Shown piece after piece: positions 45,356-51,778 of a stretch of 64,000 nucleotides of DNA. The stretch's first letter is position 1; each line of letters starts with the position of its first letter. The stretch spans positions 1,054,001 to 1,118,000 of the forward strand of contig NZ_CP062501.1 of NCBI RefSeq assembly GCF_014879975.1. The letters run 5' to 3'. The stretch comes from Vibrio bathopelagicus. Lineage in GTDB: Bacteria; Pseudomonadota; Gammaproteobacteria; Enterobacterales; Vibrionaceae. The notes below the pieces were generated by a model. The model was not told where the DNA came from. It saw only the letters and a program-made list of their open reading frames with translations, and made no database searches. The position numbers and the translations under genes are program-made.

Positions 45356-45383
45356 AAAGAGGGAGCAAATGCTCCTTCTTTTG
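45356..45383 (+). terminator. Terminator after the SPOR lipoprotein gene
   Basis: GGAGC/GCTCC stem with an AAAT loop, A-run before and TTCTTTTG after; short stem. Confidence 0.65.
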
Positions 45384-45522
45384 TTTTAAGACGAACAGTT
45401 TTGTTTAATAGTTAATCGCTCGTTCTTTCGGACACAAATTTAACGTTCAAAACACTGTACCTATTTCGACTTTTGTTTATCATTGAAGTCAGTATTCCTA
45501 GTTTCAAGGACCGAATTTACCC

Positions 45523-46518
45523 ATGAACACCACAAACATCCTTCTACTTTGCGGCGGTGGATCTTCAGAGCATGAAGTATCTTTAGTTTCAGCCAATTAC
45601 CTTTTTGAACAACTCAATAGCGTTGCAGATTTTAACGTTATAAGAGTTGAGATCAAAAACGAAGGCTGGTGTCTTGATTCAGGTGAATTGGTTTATCTCG
45701 ATATCAACAATCAAACTTTACGTGGTGATGAACTCGATTCAAAAGTAGATTTCATTGTGCCATGTATTCACGGCTTCCCAGGTGAAACGGGCGACATCCA
45801 GTCACTGTTTGAACTGGCGAAAATTCCGTATCTAGGTTGTGGTTCTGAAGCAAGTAACAACAGCTTCAACAAGATCACGTCGAAGCTTTGGTATGACGCA
45901 CTGGGCATTCCAAACACACCATATCTGTTCCTATCAGACAACACAGAGCAAACTCACTCACAAGCAACTCAAGCCTTTGAAAATTGGGGTAAGGTATTTG
46001 TGAAAGCGGCTCGTCAAGGTTCTTCAGTTGGCTGTTATCAAGTAAACCAAGTAGAAGATCTAAGCGAAGCAATCAATAAGGCGTTTACTTTCTCAGATCA
46101 AGTACTTGTCGAAAAGTCAGTCGTTCCAAGAGAACTGGAAGTTGCTGCTTATGAACTTGACGGTAAGCTTTACATCAGCAAGCCGGGCGAGGTGATTGCA
46201 CCGAATGGCGCATTCTATTCTTACGAAGAGAAATACAGTGCAGACAGCCACTCAATTACTGAAGTGGAAGCAAATAACCTAACTGATGAACAACGTGAAT
46301 TGATTGCAGACAGCGCGCGCAAAGTCTTCACTCAAATGAAGCTTCGTCATTTATCGCGTATCGACTTCTTCTTAACACAAGATAATGAGATCTACCTGAA
46401 CGAAGTGAATACGTTCCCGGGTATGACGCCGATTTCTATGTTCCCTAAAATGGTCGAACATGATGGACCTAAATTTAGTCAGTTCTTAGAGAACTGCGTT
46501 AGAACGAGCCTTGCTTAG
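45523..46518 (+). CDS. ddl: D-alanine--D-alanine ligase
   Basis: Joins two D-alanines for peptidoglycan precursors. 331 residues of the ATP-grasp Ddl family: CGGGSSEHEVSLVSA near the start, VPCIHGFPGETGDIQSLFE, CGSEASNNSFNKITSK, FVKAARQGSSVGC, and the metal-binding LNEVNTFPGMTPISMFP at the end. A copy outside the mur-fts cluster (E. coli DdlA rather than DdlB position). It lies 146 bases before the convergent recombinase gene, with a strong terminator between. Confidence 0.94.
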   Translation: MNTTNILLLCGGGSSEHEVSLVSANYLFEQLNSVADFNVIRVEIKNEGWCLDSGELVYLDINNQTLRGDELDSKVDFIVPCIHGFPGETGDIQSLFELAKIPYLGCGSEASNNSFNKITSKLWYDALGIPNTPYLFLSDNTEQTHSQATQAFENWGKVFVKAARQGSSVGCYQVNQVEDLSEAINKAFTFSDQVLVEKSVVPRELEVAAYELDGKLYISKPGEVIAPNGAFYSYEEKYSADSHSITEVEANNLTDEQRELIADSARKVFTQMKLRHLSRIDFFLTQDNEIYLNEVNTFPGMTPISMFPKMVEHDGPKFSQFLENCVRTSLA

Positions 46519-46572
46519 TTCATCTAATCACTTGTTGTAAAGCTGACCCCAACAACGAGACAATGACAAATT

Positions 46573-46610
46573 AATGCCTTGCGCTTTCTGCCAAGGCATT
46601 ATTGTTTTTA
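46573..46610 (+). terminator. Terminator after ddl
   Basis: AATGCCTTG (46573-46581) pairs perfectly with CAAGGCATT (46592-46600), followed by ATTGTTTTT. Confidence 0.85.
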
Positions 46611-46664
46611 ACCTAGCAGTTTTAAAAACCTATTTTTAAAAACAGGTGCTTAAAAAACTTGTAG

Positions 46665-47681
46665 TTACTGCCAGGGAAGAATCGCTTTAAACTTCATTTT
46701 TTCACGCTCTGCATTATCAAAATTGCCAACGTATTGAGCTGGCATAGCAGGACTGAGCCAACGACCAAAATCCTGAATCTCTCTCACCTTAAGACCTTGT
46801 TTCGACAGTTCTTGTGCTGCGCCAACGCGAATTGAATTTCCTGAGAAGTGATGATTTTCTGAAAGCTGTAGTAAGTCACTCGCTCTGCGCAAGATTCGAT
46901 AGATAGAAGAATCATCCAAAGTTTGAAGCCCGATGTTTTCATGCTTGTCTATCGCACGAAATACAGGTAGATCAACTTGTGTTCCAGTAAATGCAAGCCA
47001 ACGCTCAAGTGCAACACTCGCGACTTGTGAAAGCTGGTACACAGAATCTTTAATCGTTATCTGATAATCACTGTCGGTACTCTCAACATCACTGGTTGAT
47101 AACAACTTGAGTTCTGAACGCTTTAAAGCACACTCGAACATCACATTATAAATAGCAATATCGCGAATTTCCCTTAAGTTGGCTTTGTCATGCGAAAGCA
47201 GCGTGTTCAATTCAGTGAGGTGCGCAGACGTCATGGCGTTGGTTTGCTTAGCATCACCGGCCATTTGAGCTTGTAAGTGGAGTAGGGTAAAGCGAACTTG
47301 CCGATGTTTGATAGGGTTAGCGAAGCCGAGCACAGTGTGCAACAAACTAAGCGTTGCAGTGTAACGTTTTAACGATGCGTATTTTCTGTCATTGGATTCA
47401 GTCTCTAGGAAACGACGAATTGCCGTCACAGAGGCAGGAAGAGTGTTAATGCGTTTTTTAGCACAGAACGCGTGGTAGCGATTCCAATCACTGTAGATGC
47501 CCAACAGTGAATTGCGAGAATATTGGTATCCTGTTAACTCGTCTATAATTTCAACTGACGCATTGCTGTTCAAATTTTCGACAAATGAATTGATTATCAC
47601 AGAGTCAGATAAAATAGGGACTTTTTTTCTCAAATTACCGTACCTTAACAGGTGTTTTTGCCATATTATGCTTGATATCAT
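46665..47681 (-). CDS. Tyrosine recombinase-like protein with altered active site, near dif
   Basis: 338 residues with an N-terminal SAM-like core-binding part (about 25-120) and a C-terminal integrase fold. By the usual motifs, the first catalytic Arg position is Lys187 (ALKRSEL where integrases read L-R-x-S-E). The H-x-x-R motif is changed to Asn-Ser-Ile-Arg (SGNSIRVGAAQEL, about 282-285). The nucleophile Tyr317 is kept (MPAQYVGN) and so is GRWLSP. Strand exchange may be lost or altered. It lies 0.9 kb from dif, convergent with ddl and divergent from the DUF3319-like gene. The start at 47681 is uncertain. Confidence 0.75.
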   Translation of the reverse strand: MISSIIWQKHLLRYGNLRKKVPILSDSVIINSFVENLNSNASVEIIDELTGYQYSRNSLLGIYSDWNRYHAFCAKKRINTLPASVTAIRRFLETESNDRKYASLKRYTATLSLLHTVLGFANPIKHRQVRFTLLHLQAQMAGDAKQTNAMTSAHLTELNTLLSHDKANLREIRDIAIYNVMFECALKRSELKLLSTSDVESTDSDYQITIKDSVYQLSQVASVALERWLAFTGTQVDLPVFRAIDKHENIGLQTLDDSSIYRILRRASDLLQLSENHHFSGNSIRVGAAQELSKQGLKVREIQDFGRWLSPAMPAQYVGNFDNAEREKMKFKAILPWQ

Positions 47682-47733
47682 TAAAAGTATACTTATGATT
47701 AATGCAGTGAAAACAAAAAGATGATCAATAGAT

Positions 47734-48102
47734 ATGGCTAATTCAATTTATCGAAGCGTCCATCTGCAATCGACGGATGCTACAAACACGGTTTGGCGTG
47801 CGAAGTTAAAAAATAATGTTATTCAGGGCAATTTAGCTGCCGTTAAGAAGAGTATTGATTGGTGGATTGAAACCGCATCTATTATTGATCCTAAAGAATT
47901 CACTACCTTAAACAAGTCGAGAGGTACTGGTGGCTCGACTGAAAACTTCAACGGCTACCAAATCAAGAACGACACCGGTGAGCCTAATGCGTGGTATTGC
48001 ATGTTTAACGGACGCTTAATTAAAGGTGGCAAAATTGCAATCCAGCGTCATATAGAAGCTTACTTACTCGCAAAACAAAAAGCAGAGCAACAAAAGAAGT
48101 AA
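47734..48102 (+). CDS. DUF3319-like small conserved protein
   Basis: 122 residues, basic C-terminus (LLAKQKAEQQKK). The middle GYQIKNDTGEPNAWYCMFNGR looks like a short beta-rich domain; I associate it with DUF3319 of vibrios, from memory. Only three bases separate it from yciH, so the two are co-transcribed. Function unknown. Confidence 0.65.
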   Translation: MANSIYRSVHLQSTDATNTVWRAKLKNNVIQGNLAAVKKSIDWWIETASIIDPKEFTTLNKSRGTGGSTENFNGYQIKNDTGEPNAWYCMFNGRLIKGGKIAIQRHIEAYLLAKQKAEQQKK

Positions 48103-48105
48103 ATT

Positions 48106-48417
48106 ATGAGCCTAGTATATTCAACAGAAACAGGTCGCATCACACCTGAAGAAGAGAAAGTCCAACGTCCTAAAGGCGATGGTATTGTTCGAATCCAAAA
48201 AGAAACCAAAGGCCGTAAAGGCAAAGGCGTTTCTGTCGTAACTGGCTTAGACCTAGATGACGCTCCATTAAAACTAATGGCTGCAGAACTTAAAAAAGTG
48301 TGCGGCTGTGGCGGCTCGGTTAAAGATGGCAACATCGAGATTCAAGGCGACGCGCGTGACAAGATCAAAGCGCACCTTGAAAAGAAAGGCTACAAAGTTA
48401 AATTCGCTGGCGGTTAA
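48106..48417 (+). CDS. yciH: SUI1/eIF1-like stress response translation factor YciH
   Basis: 103 residues with the SUI1 fold: IVRIQKETKGRKGKGVSVVT, KKVCGCGGSVKDG and IEIQGDARDKIKAHLEKKGY. E. coli YciH acts on initiation complexes under stress. Second gene after the DUF3319-like protein. This is the last chromosomal gene before dif on this side. Confidence 0.92.
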   Translation: MSLVYSTETGRITPEEEKVQRPKGDGIVRIQKETKGRKGKGVSVVTGLDLDDAPLKLMAAELKKVCGCGGSVKDGNIEIQGDARDKIKAHLEKKGYKVKFAGG

Positions 48418-48536
48418 TCTCTACTAATACCAGGGTTAAAATCGAAGATTATTACCACTGGTTATTAGGTATTTTATGGTAAATAGCCATTATGGTTAAA
48501 TACACAGTATAAATCTGAGAATATCGACACCGAATA

Positions 48537-48568
48537 AAGGCAGGGCATCACACAATGATACCTGCCTT
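48537..48568. terminator. Hairpin between yciH and dif
   Basis: AAGGCAGG (48537-48544) and CCTGCCTT (48561-48568), 16-base loop, ending 16 bases from dif. No T-run on the + strand, so terminator function is uncertain. Confidence 0.45.
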
Positions 48569-48584
48569 ATAAACACCAAATACA

Positions 48585-48612
48585 ATTTAACATAACGTAC
48601 ATAATACGCACT
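48585..48612 (-). other. dif: dif site (XerC/XerD recombination site)
   Basis: Read on the minus strand: XerC arm AGTGCGTATTA, six central bases TGTACG, then XerD arm TTATGTTAAAT. It differs from V. cholerae dif1, as I remember it, by one central base. XerCD resolve chromosome dimers here at division, activated by FtsK. The first two bases of the XerC arm are also the last two of the stop codon of the minus-strand RHH gene. Confidence 0.92.
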
Positions 48613-48856
48613 AAGAGCTAATTTGTTTAAGACCGTCTAAGGCGTCCAGATAACCAGAAACGGCCTTACCATTACGATACAGCTTATCTCTAAGCTGCTC
48701 ATTCTTGCGAACCTCTGATAAGTAAAGCTCTCGATACTTCAAAGCCTCATAACCGCCCTTGATTAGTGCCTTACTCATTGTAGACGTGTTGGTTTGGTCT
48801 TTTAGGTCTGAAAGCATTTTCTCATGCTCTGTTGTGTCTCGAATTGTAATTGCCAT
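48611..48856 (-). CDS. Ribbon-helix-helix-like protein ending in dif
   Basis: 81 residues from the ATG at 48856, with AAGGA seven bases upstream; an ATG one codon earlier is possible. The N-terminus has the RHH layout, a short strand AITIRD then TEHEKMLSDLK and TNTSTMSKALIKGGYEAL. A helical tail (YLSEVRKNEQLRDKLYRN) follows that could be a coiled coil. Such proteins are antitoxins or DNA-binding accessory factors. The TAG stop overlaps dif, and a second dif-like site lies 86 bases upstream of the start, so the gene fills a small dif-bounded module. No toxin gene is next to it. Confidence 0.65.
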   Translation of the reverse strand: MAITIRDTTEHEKMLSDLKDQTNTSTMSKALIKGGYEALKYRELYLSEVRKNEQLRDKLYRNGKAVSGYLDALDGLKQISS

Positions 48857-48874
48857 CATTTTTCCTTTCTGCAC

Positions 48875-49181
48875 AAATTACCTGGTTTGATTATGGTAGC
48901 AAAATAACAACTCGAGTCCAGGAACCGGTGCGTGTTTTGATAGCAAACATAAAAATCATAATACGCACTTAGACAGATTTAAGAGTCACCAGTGACCACA
49001 GCTATTTAGTGCATAGAAACCATAATACGCACAGAGAGCTATCAGAGAGCCAGTAAAACTATAACCACCCAAAAACACCCAACAAAGCCTAACCAAGCTT
49101 TAAGAGCGCTTAGCAAGATGAAGGTTTTCGTTTGCGTCTTTAGCTATGCTACGGTCGCAAGCTCCCTGATTTTCGGGCAAT
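48875..49181. other. Gene-free stretch with dif-like half sites
   Basis: Between the RHH gene and the prophage terminator. It contains the dif-like site at 48942-48969, an inverted XerC-like arm GTGCGTGTTTTG (48928-48939) and a further XerC half site ATAATACGCACA (49022-49033). The rest (49040-49180) shows no gene. It probably is the junction between two integrations. Confidence 0.6.
48942..48969 (-). other. Second dif-like site, same orientation as dif
   Basis: Minus strand: XerC arm AGTGCGTATTA, identical to dif, then a different centre (TGATTT) and a XerD arm TTATGTTTGCT that keeps the inner TTATGTT. 330 bases from dif. Fits an attachment junction left by a filamentous-type integration. 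Confidence 0.75.
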
Positions 49182-49215
49182 AAAAAAGGCACTCCCCAAA
49201 AGTATGAAGAGTGCC
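49182..49215 (-). terminator. Terminator of the rep operon
   Basis: On the minus strand GGCACTC and GAGTGCC pair around a 14-base loop and are followed by TTTTTT. Confidence 0.85.
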
Positions 49216-49278
49216 CTTATCCCTACGGGGTTAGACCGAATCAATATTGAATTTTGAGCATTCAAAAATAGAATTTGA

Positions 49279-49800
49279 TTATTGAACAGAAATGTAAGCG
49301 CGAGACTTGTAGTTAACAACTGATGAAACATAATCATAATGAGCTTCCATCTTCAAAGCGATATCAATAACGCTACAACCATCATCGTGAAGCTGTCGCA
49401 TGAGCTCAATATCATTATCTGAAAACTTACAAAGACGATGTGACTCCCCACAATTGTGTTCAAGCCCCATCTTAGCAGCAAAACGCCTAACACCCCCATA
49501 GCTACGACCTAAATCCTTTGCAATCTGTTTATAGGACTTAGTCGCATGATGCTTCCTGATGTAATCCTTATCTCGAGGTGAATACGGCTTACGCCTAGAA
49601 GAAAGACCTAGCATCAAAATTTGCTTTGAAACAGAGGGATAGCTAACACCAAAATGCTCAGCTATATCACGATAAGAACGCCCTGAAGCATAGAGTTCTT
49701 TAATCTCATGACGCTCCTCATCCGTCCAAATTTTACAACCACGAACCAATAAAGCCTTATGTTGAGTTTCTCTATAATCACGGTAAAAAGAAGAATTCAT
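49279..49800 (-). CDS. Three-repeat helix-turn-helix protein of the satellite element
   Basis: 173 residues built from three homeodomain-like helix-turn-helix units: about 24-66 (WTDEERHEIKELYASGRSY, then RDIAEHFGVSYPSVSKQ), 73-112 (YSPRDKDYIRKHHATKSY, then KQIAKDLGRSYGGVRRFA) and 127-168 (FSDNDIELMRQLHDDGCSV, then IDIALKMEAHYDYVSSV). It begins six bases after the Rep stop, so it belongs to the rep operon in the rstB position. It probably binds DNA, perhaps at the element's own origin or attachment site. I do not recognise a named family. Confidence 0.72.
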   Translation of the reverse strand: MNSSFYRDYRETQHKALLVRGCKIWTDEERHEIKELYASGRSYRDIAEHFGVSYPSVSKQILMLGLSSRRKPYSPRDKDYIRKHHATKSYKQIAKDLGRSYGGVRRFAAKMGLEHNCGESHRLCKFSDNDIELMRQLHDDGCSVIDIALKMEAHYDYVSSVVNYKSRAYISVQ

Positions 49801-49806
49801 AATATG

Positions 49807-50922
49807 CTACCCCGTTATTTCTTTAAGTAATTTTTGATGAATATCAGGAAGACTAAACTCCGAATCCTGATGTTCACTGGACACGAGGAGACCGAAAACC
49901 TTTTCAATATCCCCATCAAAATATTTAGCTAAATCCGCAAGCGTTCGACCAACCTGACGACGCGCCCACTTTGCTCTCCCGTGAATATCGAGAGCGATTG
50001 AAGACTTTTTTGTGATCACCTTTACAGGGCAAGAAGCCACGATTGAAGCCGAGAAATCGCAAATTCCGGCAAAATAACCGCTAATATCGAGCAGAACATC
50101 AATAGGAAAGTCCTTCAATTCCACCTCATTGCGAAACCAATACATATCAAGCCCTAATTGAGCAGCCTTGTTATAAATACGCCAGTAAACCCTAGATTGA
50201 CGACTACCCACTTCAAACGATTCATTAACAACACGACCATTAGCCTCTTTAAAAACACGTTCGCCAGCAACTGGCGTTCTACCTCTTGAACTAGTTCTAA
50301 ACGCATCATCTGAATAGGCTTTCTTTGCATAATCACGACCAAAAAGACCGTGAAAATCATCGACAGCCAAATCAATACGAGAAAGCTTCGAGCAATCGAG
50401 AAGCTGTAACCACCAATGCAAACGAAACAAAGATGTATGCTCAACAAGAGAACGACACCCTAGCCCTTCAAGCTGTATATAACAGGTATCACGGTTACCA
50501 CCGAGAGCCACAAAACCAACGTGCTGACGAGAATGTTTAGGAGTCAAATGACAGGAATCCTCATAACCATTAAGCCCCTTTTCACGCCACGGAGACATTC
50601 TCAAACCTAAAACGTGAAGACAAAAAACTTCCAAACGGTCAAGCATGGCAACGCGCCATTTAGAACGATAAAGATCCTCTAGTTTTGCTTTTCGCTTAGG
50701 ACAACGAACACGCTGATACGTTGGTTTTGGTAATGGTGCCCAACAAGGATTAGACAAATCAGACTTGTGAGCATGACGGAGTGATGAGTACGGAAATGAA
50801 AAAGACAAGTAATCAACAAAAACGAAAGGCGTAGCCTCAGTGTCGATTTGTAGCTCTTCTACTGTAAAAATATTCTTTTTCATTAAATCCCAAAAACCTG
50901 TCAAGTGTAACTTTTCATCCAT
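49807..50922 (-). CDS. Rolling-circle replication initiator, RstA/Rep_trans-like
   Basis: 371 residues. The motifs SRIDLAVDDFHGLF (181-194), RIYNKAAQLGLDMYWFRNEV with ELK (248-270) are those of the Rep_trans replication initiation family, to which RstA of the CTX phage belongs. Such proteins nick the plus-strand origin and start rolling-circle replication of phage single-stranded DNA. First gene of the operon, divergent from the RstR-like gene across 87 bases; no good ribosome site before the ATG. Confidence 0.82.
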   Translation of the reverse strand: MDEKLHLTGFWDLMKKNIFTVEELQIDTEATPFVFVDYLSFSFPYSSLRHAHKSDLSNPCWAPLPKPTYQRVRCPKRKAKLEDLYRSKWRVAMLDRLEVFCLHVLGLRMSPWREKGLNGYEDSCHLTPKHSRQHVGFVALGGNRDTCYIQLEGLGCRSLVEHTSLFRLHWWLQLLDCSKLSRIDLAVDDFHGLFGRDYAKKAYSDDAFRTSSRGRTPVAGERVFKEANGRVVNESFEVGSRQSRVYWRIYNKAAQLGLDMYWFRNEVELKDFPIDVLLDISGYFAGICDFSASIVASCPVKVITKKSSIALDIHGRAKWARRQVGRTLADLAKYFDGDIEKVFGLLVSSEHQDSEFSLPDIHQKLLKEITG

Positions 50923-51009
50923 ACTAGATATAAAAATTTACATTTTCAAGTCACTGGATAAAAAAACACTCCTTATAATTAAATAAATTAACCAATTAAG
51001 GGGCTTTTT
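50923..51009. promoter_or_regulatory. Divergent rep/rstR control region
   Basis: 87 AT-rich bases between the Rep and RstR-like starts, with TTATAATT-type -10 candidates. AAGGGG lies six bases upstream of the rstR-like ATG. By analogy with RstR, the repressor would bind here and shut off rep; no operator repeat is obvious. Confidence 0.5.
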
Positions 51010-51342
51010 ATGTTTGAAGATAAAATAAAGTGGCTTAGAGAGGGTAGAAAAATGCGACAAGAAGATGTTGCAAAAGCTATCGGCATTACAAAATCAACAT
51101 ACATAAAGTATGAAAAAGGCACCCAATCCCCGCAATTAGAAGTGGTGGAAAAAATAGCAAGGCTATATGGGGTCTCAGTCTCAGAGCTAGTAGGAGGAGA
51201 AAAACCATCCTTAAACGAGCAGTTAAACTCAAGAATGGAGTTAATAGATAAACTGGAGGATGAGGAAAAAAAATCAATAATGCTAATAATTGACGGTCTG
51301 ATATACAGAAGACAAAACATCGAGTTATCAAAAACACTATAG
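51010..51342 (+). CDS. XRE-family repressor, RstR-like
   Basis: 110 residues, close to the 112 of CTX RstR. The Cro/C1-type helix-turn-helix is at about 8-58 (LREGRKMRQEDVAKAIGITK, then STYIKYEKGTQSPQLEVVEK), followed by a short acidic helical tail. It is divergent from Rep, as rstR is from rstA, and likely represses rep and gives immunity against related elements. Good ribosome site AGGGG. Confidence 0.83.
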   Translation: MFEDKIKWLREGRKMRQEDVAKAIGITKSTYIKYEKGTQSPQLEVVEKIARLYGVSVSELVGGEKPSLNEQLNSRMELIDKLEDEEKKSIMLIIDGLIYRRQNIELSKTL

Positions 51343-51417
51343 ATAACTCGCTAACGCTCAAACACTGGCGCGTTACACTTGCGAATACACGGTGAAGGCT
51401 GACAGTTCCGTGGAATT

Positions 51418-51443
51418 AACCCCCGTAATACTAGACGGGGGTT
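51418..51443. other. GC-rich 9-bp perfect hairpin after the RstR-like gene
   Basis: AACCCCCGT (51418-51426) pairs exactly with ACGGGGGTT (51435-51443). It is followed by TTT and an unusual GC-rich run (CCCCTCCGCCGCGTTCGGCC). It may be a terminator for rstR or a single-strand origin hairpin; the sequence alone does not separate these. Confidence 0.6.
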
Positions 51444-51528
51444 TCGCTCCCCTCCGCCGCGTTCGGCCTCCTCAGTCTTCGTCGTTCTCACTTGTTGTCA
51501 GGTCGGCAAACTAAAAGGAAAAGTAAAA

Positions 51529-51555
51529 AAAGCCTAGTGGAAATACTAGGCTTTT
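51529..51555. terminator. Bidirectional terminator before the attP pair
   Basis: Perfect stem AAAGCCTAG (51529-51537) with CTAGGCTTT (51546-51554), A-run on one side and T on the other. Confidence 0.75.
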
Positions 51556-51586
51556 CAGTAAGTTAAGAATTAACTGTATCGATGTA

Positions 51587-51744
51587 AGTGCGTATTGTGC
51601 GAATTATGTTACGGGCTAGCCCTTAGGGAATGATCTAATTCGGACGCACCACGTAAACGGCTATAGCGACCTCATTAGCCACATTCCCTAGCGTTCTAGG
51701 CCGCTGGCAAACCCTCAACATAATTCATACCCATAATACGCAGT
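51587..51744. other. Inverted dif-like pair able to form a forked attP(+) hairpin
   Basis: 51587-51614 reads as dif on the + strand (AGTGCGTATT, then TTATGTTA further on). 51717-51744 reads as dif on the minus strand with a centre four bases longer. Folded as single strand, TGCGTATT (51589-51596) pairs with AATACGCA (51735-51742) and GAATTATGTT (51601-51610) pairs with AACATAATTC (51717-51726). An inner stem TAGGGAATG (51624-51632) with CATTCCCTA (51682-51690) continues the fork. This is the known plan of the CTX phage attP. Confidence 0.82.
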
Positions 51745-51778
51745 CATGCATGATCAATTCCAAAGGTAGTGTTTTCAT
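51725..51778 (-). pseudogene. Start of a gene cut off at the attachment site
   Basis: On the minus strand a strong ribosome site AAGGAG (51784-51789) precedes ATG at 51778 and 12 codons (M-K-T-L-P-L-E-L-I-M-H-D). The frame then enters the dif-like arm and stops at TGA after 17 codons. Consistent with a gene whose body was replaced when the element integrated; it could also be a genuine 17-aa leader. Confidence 0.4.

Larger units (their letters stand above)
48613..51744. mobile_element. XerCD-dependent integrative element, RS1-like satellite prophage plus small dif module
   Basis: Bounded by dif at 48585-48612 and a dif-like half of an attP pair ending at 51744. The content reads, from the attP end: RstR-like repressor (+), divergent Rep/RstA-like initiator (-), triple helix-turn-helix protein (-), terminator, dif-like site at 48942, and RHH gene (-). 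The order attP-rstR-rstA matches RS1/RS2 of the CTX phage. No coat, Zot-like or secretion genes are present, so it is probably a satellite that needs a helper or a decayed element. No integrase is needed: such phages use host XerCD. The type is inferred from order and motifs. Confidence 0.75.

Noticed and set aside
48981..48996. GTCAC-CA-GTGAC as a possible matS
   Set aside because: The half sites are in reversed order and the spacing is wrong for GTGACRNYGTCAC.
49149..49337. 62-residue minus-strand frame at the end of the rep operon
   Set aside because: Overlaps the end of the triple-HTH gene and the terminator hairpin; no ribosome site.
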